A stretch of DNA of 64,000 nt, from contig CM076659.1 in NCBI GenBank assembly GCA_038496675.1, positions 13,434,712-13,498,711 on the forward strand, given 5' to 3'. This stretch comes from Rachycentron canadum. Lineage: Eukaryota; Chordata; Actinopteri; Carangiformes; Rachycentridae. This document shows, piece after piece, positions 1-13,048 of the stretch. Below the pieces are notes generated by a model, which searched no databases, was not told where the DNA came from, and was given only the letters and a program-made list of their open reading frames with translations. The translations under genes were made by a program, and so were the position numbers. The stretch's first letter is position 1. Every line of letters starts with the position of its first letter.

Positions 1-1737
1 GCACACTGTATCTTTCTATTGCTCTTTCTCACTCAATCCCCATTGTAGAACTAGAGCTGTAATGCCAGCCATATGGGCAGATGGTCCCTTTACTGCATGT
101 TTATCATGTTACGCTGCACATTCAGCTATCTTTTAATTTGTGAAGCCTCTGTTAGTGTGCCCTACATTAAGGGGTTTGAGTGATCATGATTAGCAGATTC
201 CCATCATAGCCACAATAAACAATATGAGTTTTTTTTAATCTTCTAAGTAATAAAGGGGAGAGGTGGAGAGCAATTACCATGATGCTTGTCTGAACATAAT
301 AATGTCATTTGGCCTGCGACTTCAACCCAAACTCTTTCTGTCCATTTTTTATCTCACTGAGGTCAAGCCTCAAGTGTTTTGCAGTCTCTGTTGTATCAAA
401 GTAGATGCTATTCAGTCTCAAACAAGAATCAAGTGTTTGGCTGCAGTTTTATATTTGGAAGAATAATAATAGAAGTATCATTATTTTTTGACTGAACCTT
501 CACAACAAGGATGTGTGCTGTGTAGTCAGCCAGTGAAATACATCACTTTGTTAAACTATTTTGTATTCTTTGTCAAATTGGGCCTCACAAATGTTGTTTT
601 TAAATAAATTCATTTTGGATTTCACTCTAAAAGAGAAATAACTTGCAAAGCTAATTATAACCAACTTCATCATCCTTACCTGATTCCATACATAATATAC
701 AATGTAATATTATTGCTATAGTGCCAGAGTTATGACAGACAGGGTCTGCACTGTAACCTCTGTGATCACCATAATAACGCCAGGATAATGTACTGTATAA
801 TGTGATGGATTCACTGGCTTGGCGGTTTATTTAGAGGTTCATCAGTCAAATCAGTTTCCAGTAGATTACTTCTTCTCAGTGGGAGCAAGGTCTTATTAAG
901 GCTGACAAACTGATTATGTGCTCTCCTGCTTCTCTTATACCTTCAGTGTAATTACTTCTGCCACTGAGATTATGTTTTCAGTCCCGTTTGTTTGTCATTT
1001 CACTAGTTAGCAGGGTATCTCAGAGATGTTGATGAAATGAGTACCACCACCCCACCCCAGCCCCAAGGCCCCAAGTGCAGGCTAAATGGGTTTAAGAACT
1101 CCTTTGTTCCCTTGTCCATCATACCTTTAAATGACAAGATTTTATTAATTACATATTCATCTTACAGTTTTTAAGATCTCATCATTTTGTATTTGTCTTA
1201 AACTCACACTTACTCTGGATAAAGATATGAATGAATGGTTACAATGGTTTGATCTGAGCATGGGGGAAACACAAATGTGCATCGACTCTGCATTGTGTTA
1301 TTTTATTTATGTGTTTATTTTCTACAGCAGATGCTGTGTTGCATGTCAAATTCATTTGGGGCAATCAAAATTAATCTTAATCTCAAATTTGTTTAACAAT
1401 GGCCCACTGATTAATTTTTATAGGTGATTCCTTAATAATGCAAAACACAAGTTTTGGACCATTTTCTACTTTTTTCTTATATTGAACTTCCTACACAATT
1501 TATATTCTTGCAACAACAAATACTATATACCACTTTCTAGTATTGAGGTGGCGTTGGAAGAGCTGCTGACCTGGCATTGATTGCTGAACATTACTGTATT
1601 TCCAACAGTTTCTTTAGTTCACATTTCATGGCTTTTCCAAGTTTGTTGAAGGACGAATGAGGGAGCCATCTGTGTATGACACCAGCAGTCGTTGTTGTTA
1701 ACCATAGTTATCTAGCAGGCAAGGCACGATAACAAAT

Positions 1738-1808
<71 letters not shown>

Positions 1809-2999
1809 TGTGTAGAGCTCTCCCTCAGTCTCCTTCCCACATCATGCTGTAGACATGACTGTCATAGGTGAGGAGTGTAACAAGCAGCCACCGCAGAGCC
1901 AATTCAAACACACTTATACGCCCCGTGATTTGAGCTGGCATGACAGCCAGTCCTGTCAGCCGCTCACCATGTCATGCTTCTTATCTGTGTTAACAACAGC
2001 CGCTCAGCCTCACTGCAGATACGTGGAAGTGTGCTATATCTAATCTGCTGAGTTAAAGCAATTACTGCAGTTAATGAGCTATTTTAATTCTATTGATTTG
2101 AACTGAATTGAATAGAAATACTGAATACAATCGAAAAGGTCAAACATCATGTTGTTTGTAAAATTGTGCAAACAACCAGGTCATTATGTATGACATGGAC
2201 TGGGTGGATAGGAGATGACTGTAAATAAAATGACAGTTCAACTGAGCTGCATTTTTTTTTTTTACAGCAGTTTGTACATGTGTAATATCTAACTGATTTG
2301 AATCAATATGGTGTCTGATATATAACTGTATTGATTCTGACTTCTTTTTTTACAGCACCAAAACTCAGAAGCAATCAGATCACTACTGGCTTCCCTGAGA
2401 TGTAAAAGCTGTATATCAGAAGTGCATTTTTAACTGTCAAGTGTATTTTCCTTCATGTTTGTTTCTCTCTGTGAGAGTTCACAAGTTCATCTCTGTCGGA
2501 GTTGTCAGGTCAGTGACACTGACTGTATACCCTCCCTGCTTGTCAGTCAAAGAAAAGAAACTTCTCCATGCCCTGCTCTGCACTGCGCCTGCAGTTTTGT
2601 CAAAAATGTTGTACAATGGAGAGCAAAGAAATGACATTTACACCAGGGCACACCAACAGCAAGTTTTATATTAAACGTGGAAAAGAGCAGCAATGTATAA
2701 AACTGGCCTTATCTTCCTATGAGCAGGTATCCAAGTATTAATCTTGTAAACCAGTCTCACATGTAGTAGACTCACTGCAGGAGAAAGAATTTCTGATTTT
2801 CTCTTCTCCTGCAGGTAGTTCTTTATTCATGTTAACGCTCCAGAAAAGCCATGGTTTCATCAAATAGATCAACACATTACAGCGGTACCCTCGCTACTAC
2901 TTCTATCTTTAAGATGAGTCTCAGTAAACATCTAGATGCAGTTTTTATAACAGTTCAATTTAGAATCAAATGCAGAACACACACCTGGAGACAGTTAGC
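1..2999. other. Non-coding stretch, no gene recognised
   Basis: AT-rich sequence with frequent stops in all frames. The only clear structure is the TG microsatellite listed separately and a C-rich patch near 1048-1075. Acceptor-like pyrimidine tracts ending in ACAG occur near 2260 and 2355. The second opens a frame of about 25 codons, but no recognisable protein follows, so I did not call an exon. It could be intergenic or the 5' intron of the C10orf90 gene. Confidence 0.6.
1741..1812. repeat. (TG)n microsatellite
   Basis: Nearly pure TG dinucleotide tract of about 72 bp, with CG interruptions at its right end. It is one of many CA/TG repeats in the window, as is usual for teleost DNA. Confidence 0.97.
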
Positions 3000-3485
3000 A
3001 GTTTCACAAAGGGTTTATTGTAAACTGTATATTTTGAGCTGATGGAACAAGAGCCTCTTGCTGGAGTTTGCCAGGTGGATGAAGTCGTGACTGGCGGACC
3101 AGAGCAGGTAAGTTGAACAGGTATGTTGAAGCTGAGCAGGCAATGGAGCTCGTGGCAGAGCAGCACAGGCAGTGAAATGATGATCCAAACGAGAAGCGGG
3201 AAACAAGGACAGAGCTGGACGTGGTGGGTAATTGAAGCAGACAGGAGTGCTGAACCTGAGGCAAAGACAAACACAGAGTACGGATTATACAGATGAGCAC
3301 CAGGAAATAAACCGACGGAAAACTTGGCCGTAGCATTTGCACCATGTAGGTGATGATCTGGTGGAGGCTGGATGGATGACTTAAATACTGCTGTAGCTTG
3401 TTGAGTTGATAAGATGCAGGTGTTCAAGTGGATTGGCAGGAGAAGGAGCCAGATTGCCACGCCCAGTCAGATGCAAACACACACA
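3000..3485. mobile_element. Probable dispersed (LTR-like) repeat fragment
   Basis: This block is GC-richer than its surroundings and purine-biased on the + strand. It contains phrases I associate with a teleost dispersed repeat: 'aaagggtttattgtaaa' near the left end, 'aacttggccgtagcatttgcac', and 'ggcaggagaaggagccag' near the right end. The minus strand holds an open frame of 164 codons (2966-3460) whose product is low-complexity, rich in Leu/Ser/His and unlike any protein I know, so it is probably a by-product of the repeat. Class (LTR versus other) is inferred and boundaries are approximate. A short CA repeat borders it on the right. Confidence 0.4.
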
Positions 3486-3504
3486 TACACACACACACAC
3501 ACAG
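3475..3504. repeat. Short (CA)n repeat
   Basis: About 30 bp of CA dinucleotides with one TA interruption, next to the right edge of the probable dispersed repeat. Confidence 0.9.
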
Positions 3505-6189
3505 AAAGACAAACTTGATGCAAGGAACCAGAGATAGAGATAGAGAATGAAAGATAACAGAGAAATACGGGAGAAGGCTTCAAGCTTCACATACTGTTGA
3601 TGAGTATTTTGGATTTGAATTTGTTTGGCCTATGAAATGTAAAATTTTACTGGTCAGTTCCTGTAAAGGAGGAATAAAGGAGACAAAGCTCCGAGGCACT
3701 TATTGAGATAGTTGATAAATTTATTGTTGAGCTCCAGCTGAATGTCCATGAAAGAAATTGCTTCACTCTGTTTCTCGTGTAAAAAATGGCTTCCACAATT
3801 TACCCACAGCCCATTTAAGTTGGTGTCTTCAAATTATCTTTTCTCTTTCGGTTTAAAGAGGCTTTTTATAAGTTTTGCTATTGTTATGTAGCCCACGTAA
3901 GCATTAACAGCTGTTTATTTGACCGCCTAGGAAATATGGCATATTCAACATCAAACTTCATTCCTCAACTCACCAAGCACTGTTTCCATCACTAGTTTAG
4001 GATGATGAGATGCCCCTGTTTTCTGGGGACAGTCTCAGTTCATGGTGGTCTCTCCCCAGGCTGGAACTGTCTCTGGGAATGTTCTTGTTTTTAACAGAGA
4101 ATTAAAATCAGACCAGAGAAAAAGGGGACGGGCAGCAGAGAAAACAGGCAGAGGACTAGTGTTGAGCTTGTTTTGGGGAGTGGTTACTAGCTATAAGCTC
4201 ATAAAATTATACCAAAACCCTTAAAAATAGAGTTATTTAATTAGATCAGATCAGTTGAATTGTGAAAATTACATGTGTAGCATGTCAACATTAACAAAAG
4301 TAAAATTATGTCTTTATGCATGTTGCTTTGTTGCTTTGCACAACTTTAAACTGTTCATTCGTGACCAGGTGGTTTTAAGAGACTCAGGTCTGTACTCTGG
4401 TGACCTTGTTAATTTTATCACATTACCATGGTCAAAATTCATGAAACAGGGACAGGCTCTGTTTTTATTTCATAGATAAAAAAATATTGGCTATATTAAT
4501 AGCTAATCTTGAAGTGTCCCTGGTTTTCATTTCAGAAATGTAGTCATTTTACCTTTGACTTCTGTTTAAATTTCTTTTCCTCTACTAAAGTTTGCTAACC
4601 ATTCAGCTTTGCCCAGTCAACCCATCTCAGTACTTTCTGACACTCAGTCACTGTAGTATCGATACTGTTACATTACCGTTAGCAATAATGTTGCAAAACA
4701 AATACACTCCTGTAAAACCCAAATATTTAATTAAATCCTGTCACATCTCAGTGCACCAAGATTATGAATGAACTGAGGGTTTAAAATATATGATCATTGA
4801 TTTATTATGTTGTTATGCCTTCAGCCATACTACTACAGCGGTACAGCGAGTAGTCTATTAGTTGAGTGTCAGTATTAGTGAGTGGACTCACAGGGTCAAC
4901 TAAGCAGTATACAGAAAAGAAAACAATATCTTGTGTAAATGAGTGTTGACCACTTTCATGAATATATGTGCACAAATACACTCCCTGTTGACAAATGATA
5001 GCAAAGGGATCAGGGGACACAAACTGCAAAGATTGGAGTTTCTCCGATCAATATTTTGTGAGAGGCAGAGACAGAGTGCTAAACAGAGTGTTTATTTTAA
5101 GAAAGCAACTTTCTCCATAAGGTTCCCAATTGACACTCATTATCTGGGGTTAAAGTAATCAATCCATACACAGATGGCTGTTTAAATGGTGGATGATTCC
5201 AGCAATAAGTCATGCTGAACGACAACTAAAGCAAAGTGCATTCTCTCATTATTGATAAACTCTCTCCGTGAGCCATGATCACAGAACATATGATGTGAGA
5301 CACAAGACTAATTCAACAGCAGCAAACTTTTAATTACCCAACTACATTTTTGGTGAATTGAGAATCATCTCAGTTTTTTGAGTGAAATCTGATAGAAAGA
5401 TATCTGTGGGTCAAGGGTCAAGGACCATGTGATCAGTATTTGTAACTGATTGGTTTCTTAATCACTGTGAGGACTTTAGGACTTTTTTTAAAATCATGAA
5501 TTATTGCATTTACATGAAAATAATCCAGGCACACGTAACACTTTTCTGTCTTTAGCTTGAGCTCAAAAACACATCTGAACAGGTACTGGATCAAAGGTGA
5601 ACAAAAATCTAATATGAAAAATAATGTCAGTAACAATGTGCTTTCTAGTTAATTTTTTTAATGATGCCTGACAAAAGGCTAAAAAAGTTCAGTTCTTTCT
5701 TGTCCTTAAATAACTTTTTATATTCTAGATTTCAACAAGATCATAGCACTGCAGATTGCCCTTGTCACCATTTTAAATGACATTCAATCGCACACTATGG
5801 CAATATCTCATTTACAATGCGTGGTACTGCAGTCAACCATAGTAACTAGAACATGGACATATTGTTGGCAATCTGTCACTACATGTTTAAGACCAAAATG
5901 AAACCAGGCGTTTTTTGTTGAATTGAAATTTGTCCTCACTGGCTCAAATTACACAAAGCAGCACAATCATTTATATTCATGCAGCCACATCATTAAATTA
6001 CCATTGAATTCCCTTAAATAATCATCTTTTTGTGTGACTGACAAAGTTTAAAAGTCAATGCAGAGCTTGTAACTGATAGTTACAAGTGATAAGTAATATT
6101 TACACACCCAGATTTTAGCCCCATAAAGACTGTTAGATAATCACACTACCTTAAAAGATCATATTAAAAGAAATAAAGGCTTTATATCC
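3505..6189. other. Non-coding stretch, nothing recognised
   Basis: AT-rich with no frame longer than about 75 codons and no recognisable peptide. The block near 4000-4150, with 'ttctggggacag' and 'ctgtctctggg' phrases, looks repeat-derived but I could not assign it. Confidence 0.55.
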
Positions 6190-6412
6190 AACATGTCTGC
6201 AAATGCTTTGTTTCCAGAGTTCTTTGCTAAAGAAGCAGAACACTATCTCCAGTTCTCAGATCACTGCACTGGCTACTGAGTGTCAGAGGATTGATTTTAA
6301 AAATGTATTACTTGTTTACAAAGCACTCAATGGTTTGGGACTAAATTGCATCTCTGATGAATGTTCCAGACCTCTGATCACCTGGGACTTGTTACTGCCA
6401 GAGGATTAAAAT
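6190..6412 (+). mobile_element. Non-LTR retrotransposon fragment (reverse-transcriptase ORF C-terminal part)
   Basis: The + strand frame at 6203-6409 contains CQRIDFKNVLLVYKALNGLG followed by ISD and a SRPL motif. This matches the well-known post-RT segment of vertebrate L2/CR1-type LINE ORF2 proteins (consensus roughly 'RIDFK-LLLVYKALNGL-P-Y-.....SR-LRS'). Only about 60 codons survive, with no RT catalytic motif and no endonuclease domain, and it ends at a stop at the 'LLPED' position. It is a dead, 5'-truncated or internally eroded copy. The clade assignment is from memory and a repeat-library search would settle it. Confidence 0.75.
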
Positions 6413-8225
6413 AAAACGTAAAGCGTAAAGCACTTTTCAAAATCAGGCTAAAAATCAATGGCTTCGAGAATCTTGGTATTAGTTGTACAAAAGCTGCTTT
6501 ACTGAATTAATACTGAAATGTCAAGGTATAAAATCTTGCAAATATAGCAAGAGTCTCCTATATGGTGCATAGGCTCCCAAATATTCTTCCACATACCTGT
6601 CTTTTGACATAAGAGTAGGAAGACCTAAGTTTCTGGATTCATTAAATGTATCTTATCTTGTGTGACACTGGTCACGTATAAAATCTGAGGGAAAATAAAT
6701 TAACTAATCCAAAGACATCTCTTTCTTTCACCGCTGTGTTACAGTATATCTGATCATGTGGCCAACAGATCTTTTTCCAAGCCTGCGGTTGAAAAGAAAA
6801 GGACACCTGTACAATGGCCCTTTTCTAATCATTAACAGAAAATCTTCTAATATGGTTCAGAGCAGTCATAGATTGATATCTACAGTGCTAGGCCTTTTTC
6901 GCATCGTTTTATCACCTTTGGCGCCTTATTTGACGAAACTACTAAAGTGTTTGACCAAGGCTTATACTGACTGTTACAATCTCACTGCAGCTTCTGAAGA
7001 AAAAAGGATTTGATGAAATTTAATAAGACAAAATTGTTCATATCCTTCTTCTGAGTGTCAACAAATCAACCTTCATTTGTCACATTTAGTTTGTCACTTA
7101 TCCAATTTGTGTTTCCACTGTAATGCAGAGGCAAAATAATTCAACAAACACATACAGCACAGGATATTTTCTCCAGGACATATTCTGGACATATTCTACA
7201 TGTCCATCATATATTAATGAAACTGTCAACTTTTTGGATTCAAAGTAAACAGCGGATATGAGAGAAAGTGGAGGTGGCATAACAAATGAAACACCTACCT
7301 TGTGTCTTTATTGTGATTTGTTGTGAGCAGCCACTACTGGCTGTTAGCAGTTGAATTTGTAACTGCTTTTGGTTTTGTTATTGATGTTTTGTCATAGCTT
7401 TTAACTAACCATTTAGTTGCTTCCAGAAAGCAGTTTGAGCAATTTACTGACCTATTCATGTGGAGTTTTACAAAAACATTTTTATAAAATCAGCAAAACA
7501 AATTAGCTTTTATCTGATCAAAAATGGGAGCTATAGAGGCAAGTATCCAGTGTCTTCTTCATAAACACTGACAGTGCAGCAGGTGCATACTAATATTGTC
7601 TTGATCCAGGCCTTCAACATTACAGTCATGCTACTCTATGCTACTCTGCTGCCTCTGTATTTATGCTCACTGTTCTCACGTAATTGCAAAATCAGACAAA
7701 CTATTGTGAAATCAAGTTTGTCAAACTCCAGCTGCCTCCCTTTCATCAGGAAATCAACCCTGAAGTGTCATTGAGATGCTTAGACACAGCAGACTTCCTC
7801 ATCTGTTTTGTTGTTCTGTTTGTGTTTATTGATAACTTTAAAAAAGAAGTTTGTCTCCATACAAGTTTTAACATATGTAAAAAACACTGTGCTATGATAA
7901 ATGTTTAGTTTTGTGGTTTAATATGTTTTTTCTAAACAAAAAGTGAAAGAAAAAGAAAAACTGGGACAGGAAGCACTAAGCCTACTCTTACTTCCTCTTT
8001 GACAAACCTGGATCAGGACTGATACCAAAGATGGTTGCATTCACTACAGTGAAACAGCAGCTTTGGTGTTTCAATGTGATCAGTGGAGACTCAGCCACAT
8101 GTTTGAGCCTGAGTCAGACCCAGATTCGTGAGTTTTTGAGGTGTTTATTGTGACCAAATTAGCAACAAGAAGGTGCTTCAGGACGGTGTGGTGTTTGTTA
8201 GCTTGTAATTGATAGGTGTTGACAC
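6413..8225. other. Non-coding stretch, nothing recognised
   Basis: AT-rich. Open frames of 60-85 codons (for example 6756-7013) encode no recognisable domain and have no convincing splice context. Confidence 0.55.
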
Positions 8226-8570
8226 AAGCTGTGTCCCAATTCAGGGGCAGCATCCTTCAGAGGATGTGAGCTATGAAGCTGTGGTTCTTGGTAGACGTTT
8301 TAGAGCGTGAAGGCCAAACTGAAATGCAATGGTCTGGTGTACAGATGACTTTCGCATTGCATCACCAGCTGTTGCTGCACTTCCTGTTGCCATATTATTT
8401 TCATTTTCCATTTTGAATGCTGATGCTCCATTAACCAGAAAATTGGCAGTGGCAGAGACAGTGTTGGTGGTTGCTCTCATGCAAACTCCAGCTATCTCTA
8501 CTGACAAGATTTAGAGTTTATTTTTCCCTCCTCTCATCCCTGAAAATTGACCTGATTGGTTCCTAAGAGG

Positions 8571-9165
8571 GGTGTAACGATCCATCGACTATATCAATGT
8601 ATTGATTTATATTCCTACAACATTGATAGGCATTTGGCAAGTCGTCCTTCATGGGGGACGTATATCGATCTGAAATTGATTTACAAGTCAAATAATCGAT
8701 TATATCGACACTAGGAATTTGCACATTGTATTTAAGCACAACAAACTTTATACGGATGTATATTTAGCACTTTTAATAGTAAAGAAATGTTAAACTTTAC
8801 TCCAACTCACTCTCCCTGTGTGTGATGTCATCAGTATGCACCAATAGCACAAAAAGGGACATCAAAACAAAGCAGAATGAGAGATTTTCAAGCCACATTT
8901 GAGGTCCAGCATGTGGAAACAGTTTGGCTTTTGCAAAAAAGGAGAAGTAAGGGAATCAGGGATCAATTAATTATTAATGAATTATTTATTATTAATTAAT
9001 TTATCACAGATTTCCATGATTGAATTTGAATTCTTTGGCAAAAAAAGTAACTGTATTGATTTCAAGCCATTGAATCGCATCGTATCATTCTAGATGAACC
9101 AAATGTCATTCTTGAATTATATCATAACCATGGAAAATGATACGTATCGTATTGTTGTAAAAATA
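8571..9165. mobile_element. Probable non-autonomous DNA transposon (MITE-like) fragment
   Basis: The left part carries 'ggtgtaacgatccatcgac' followed by repeated 'atatcga'/'tcgatt' motifs (8571-8710). The right part carries 'tgaatcgcatcgtatcatt' and 'gatacgtatcgtattg' (9070-9155). This TCGAT/ATCG-rich layout at both ends is typical of a teleost class II non-autonomous element. No transposase frame is seen. Ends are approximate and no clear target-site duplication was identified by eye. Confidence 0.5.
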
Positions 9166-11424
9166 TTGTTGGTTAGTTATGTATAGATCCCTGGCTGTCT
9201 GACTCAATCTTTATAAAACTTTCATTCACAGATTCAATGGCTCAATCCAATGGTTTGCAATCAAATGGACATGTTAATAAAGTTAAAACATTTTCATCGG
9301 ATGTGGTCTTTAAGAACAGAACTTTGGCACTGCTTTCTAGACAAGTGTAACACTCCCACCATATTTAACTTATTCAGGACAACTTGCAAACAGTGGTCAG
9401 AATATGGACCTCTGGGTTAATGAATTACTTGATCAAACATTGAGACCTTTTGGGCCACACTGTCCATAAGGAGACCTTGACCTGTTATCTATCAGTAATG
9501 TCTGGCTGGATTATGATCAGAGGTTAAATTATTTTGAGTGAATGAGTAAAGCAACATTTATGTAAAGTAAAATCTATATCTGCTCACCCTAGAGCCCTCT
9601 GCCTCAAAAAATAGTGTGATAACTGGTGAAATAAAACAGACAGTTAACAACTACCCCTGCTATAATTATGATAGAACTAAGTGTGAAAGGATTATTTTAA
9701 ATTAAATTAAATTGTATTTGTATTTTGAAATGTTTCAAAACAATTTGAAATCCAACATATGACAGATATTGAATTCCAATAATAAAGTCTGTGAAAACTG
9801 TTCATTGTGATGATAAGCATTTTAAAATCCATGGAACCACTTGTGAATTCTACTAATGGACTTGACACTTGTTATTTTAGTCTATTTCACCTCAACTCAG
9901 CACAGGAAAATGCTTTAAGTGACAAAGGTAGCTTTAGCTTTTTTTCCAGCTTGAAGAAAAAGACTTGAGGCCACATCCCAGTGATTAGAAACCAACCTTC
10001 TGTAATTGTACAAAGCTTGAGTTTCTTTAACCTTATGAACCAGATTAGCATTTTTTAAATTCTTCCAAGCAGTAGCTTATAGCAAAACCAGTTATGATAA
10101 ATCCAACTGCACCAGTGTGGAAAGCAATTCATAACAGGACAGGGGAGAGCTTTAGTCCAGTATACTCATTGTGTTTCTGATGTAGACAAAAGGATGCTTT
10201 AGGGGAAAAGAGAAAAGAATTTACCTAATGAACATATTAGCTGTAGAGCACACTATTAATTGCACAAAACCCCTTGAAACTTGAAGCAGGGGAAATAAAA
10301 TGAAAAGTGACATTGCTGGAAGATGTAGGGTGGACATACTGTACAGCAAAGGGAGCTTTAATAGGATCAGCTTGGAATAGTCTCCCCTACACATATCTTA
10401 AGGCATGCTGAGAAAACCCTATTTCAAAGTTTTTTCTCTGGTACATTTTCAGGGCTCTCAGACCAGAATATTTGAGTAGAACAGCAAATGTCTGTGTTTA
10501 TTTCAAGAGATCCTGTAGGGTGTGTCCATCCATAGCAAAATATCACACAGGAATAAAAAGGTTTGAAAGGTTTTGGTGGGAAGAGGTGCAGGGATGGTTA
10601 GCTCAATGCAGTGAAGCTGAACACAGTTGTAACAATGGTCATGCTGTTTCCTTCAGAACAAATGGATAGAGAACAAAATCTTTATCAGTGATTGTAAGGT
10701 GAGTCATATTATAGAGTCGTATTATCATCTTAATTATTATTATCTTAATCATGTTTTGTCAGTGATACTTAGCTTACATGTTTATATGAATCAAATATTC
10801 AACATGGTCAATACCTTAACATGATTTTACATTACTCATCCTTCTGTATAAATATTGCATGGAGACAGATCAAAGGGAAAACATTAACATACTATAGGTT
10901 ATAAATAAAAACAGTATCATTGAAGACAATTTCTATTCATGATAAATAGCAAAAAAATCCCATCTGCTCTGCATGACTGTGAAATGATCACTGTGTATAC
11001 CTGCATTTACAACCACTTAATAGTGTAGCAGCATATCCCTCAGATTAATAGCTGGAGGTATAAGTAATTGATCATCACTGTGCTTCATTCAGCATTCATA
11101 TCAGTATAAGCACTTGGTCATGAGTGGTGGCAAGAGTGAAATATACCTCAATGTTTTTACTGTTTTAGTTGAGTAACTGGGTAATTTATCATTGACAAAG
11201 TGTAAACTTACTGTACTCTACTGTGATTTTTAATGTTACCCTACTTTGGCTAAGTCCCGTAAAGGGGAGAAACAATAAGTTGAATATTCAGCATCTTCAG
11301 TGCTGTGCCGCATCTAGACGTTTATTTATAGTTTTGCCTTTACTCTCTGTTCTTTTGTCTACATCCAGGTCTGCATCTTCCGATATAAGATATATGTGGC
11401 TTTTGGAAAAACATCTTTGGGAAG

Positions 11425-11425
<1 letters not shown>
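9166..11425. other. Non-coding stretch, nothing recognised
   Basis: AT-rich with no long frame and no recognised repeat. It could be an intron of C10orf90 or intergenic DNA. Confidence 0.55.

Positions 11426-11483
<58 letters not shown>
11426..11483. repeat. Compound (TA)n(TG)n microsatellite
   Basis: A short TA run (about 9 bp) passes directly into about 49 bp of TG. It produces several overlapping Cys-Val or Thr-His open frames on both strands, which are not genes. Confidence 0.97.
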
Positions 11484-11484
<1 letters not shown>

Positions 11485-11704
11485 TTTTTCTTCATTGCTG
11501 CATCAGTTAGGCAACTGCAGGGGCTGCGGTGAGCCTCTGACTCCATTAATAACTTGTGCAGGAGGGACCTATAATGCAAGTCTTGAAACCTGAGAGCCAG
11601 TCACCTGTTCTGCTACCTGAGCCCAGGCCTTGGGGACAGAGGAGGAGAGAAGAAGAAGGGTAGGCAGCCTCACTGAGCTGCCTAGCCAGGGGCATTCTAC
11701 TCAT

Positions 11705-11747
11705 ATGGACAAGGCTTGGGTTCTGCTGGAAGCTCCAGAGGTCCCTG
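11705..11747 (+). CDS. Possible 5' coding exon of C10orf90 (start codon to donor)
   Basis: ATG at 11705 opens MDKAWVLLEAPEVP and runs into a good donor (G|GTGAGT at 11748), leaving phase 1. An in-frame TGA at 11618 lies upstream, so this would be the first codon. The flanking sequence back to about 11520 is GC-richer than its surroundings and could be 5' UTR. Against it: no downstream exon with the matching phase was found. Joining it to the acceptor at 15510 meets TGA within three codons, so another exon would be needed between them. I do not recognise the peptide. It is kept as a weak candidate only. Confidence 0.2.
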
Positions 11748-12996
11748 GTGAGTTTTATTTATTTATTTATCCAACCTAACTAAACCAGAGGTACATGCAG
11801 AGAATGATTTTTGCTTTAAATGAGAAATATCAAGATCCACTGAAGTGTGTGGAAGTTAAAGGGCACAAACTCGCCCTCTCTTTCATTTGCAGAGCGTATG
11901 TAGGTCTTAGCTCTCAGACAGCAAACGTAAGCTCACAGGCTCATTTGTATAAACATATTGACTCACTTGATGCTCCTTGCTCCTGGATCTCCTGTCATCT
12001 GAGAGGAGGTTCCCCTGGGGCTTGAGAAAGGACCACAGAGCACAGCTACCTGGTGACAGCACACATCCTAGCTGGGTGCAGCCAGGATGTGTGCACAAGA
12101 ATCCCTGTAATTCAATATTATGTCAATATTATGCTAACAGCACTTGCAGAAGTAGCTCTAGTTAATAGTTGGTTCATAGATCGTTCCCATTGTTTCAAGT
12201 GAAAAAACAAGTTGAATATCTGCAAATAACTGTTAAGGCTGCTGGTGTGTTTTCCTACCATGAATTCAAACAGATTATACCCCATGTGACCACATTCCAG
12301 TGACCCTGAGAGTCAGTCAGGACCATTAGAGCATGCTTGACTCAGTCTGACGGACTGTTCTAATACTGAGAGTAGTATGGATTTTCTGCAGCTCATTACA
12401 AGAAGCATGCACTCTATGTAGCATGTACATCATCCCAATAACCCTTGATTCAGTGAACGACAACATATGTGCTCATAAAGTAATTTGACCTTCATCAATA
12501 GCATATAATGCAAATCGTACAAAAAGTCTAAAGCTAATTTTAAGAGCAATAGGTGGCTTTTTTTTTTTTTTTCACTAAAAAAATGGTGTAAGGGTGGGTG
12601 GGGGCTGTGTGCAGAGAAAAGACAGGCATTGTGTGCAAAAAGTAAAGGGCCAGGATAGTAAGACCAGTCCATGACAAAAATAACCTCTGCTAGCACCAGC
12701 ACGTCTATGGCACATCTGAATACTAGCATTTTGTCTGAGAGCTCCCATGGTGAGCCTCATTTCAAGACTGGCTGTGCTGATGGGTTTATCTCTCGTATAC
12801 CTACAGCTCTGCACAGCCTGTCTGCTTCCTAACCAGCTGTAGGTCCCGTGGCCTCCCCCTCTTTTCCTGGCACTGTCAGGACCACAAAGGTTTGCTCACT
12901 CAGTGGTTTCCATGCATGAAACAATAAGCATATGGTCACATCAGCCAAGTACAAATCCTGTTCCCCATGTGCTGTCACTCTGTGTGTCTCTCACAA

Positions 12997-13048
<52 letters not shown>

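Noticed and set aside
2356..2401. Small exon after the TTTTTTTACAG acceptor near 2355
   Set aside because: Only about 15-25 open codons, a poor donor and no matching neighbour. Pyrimidine tract plus AG is common by chance in AT-rich DNA.
2966..3460. 164-codon minus-strand ORF as a gene
   Set aside because: Low-complexity Leu/Ser/His/Cys-rich product, no domain, and located in a repeat-like block. More likely a by-product of a transposable element.
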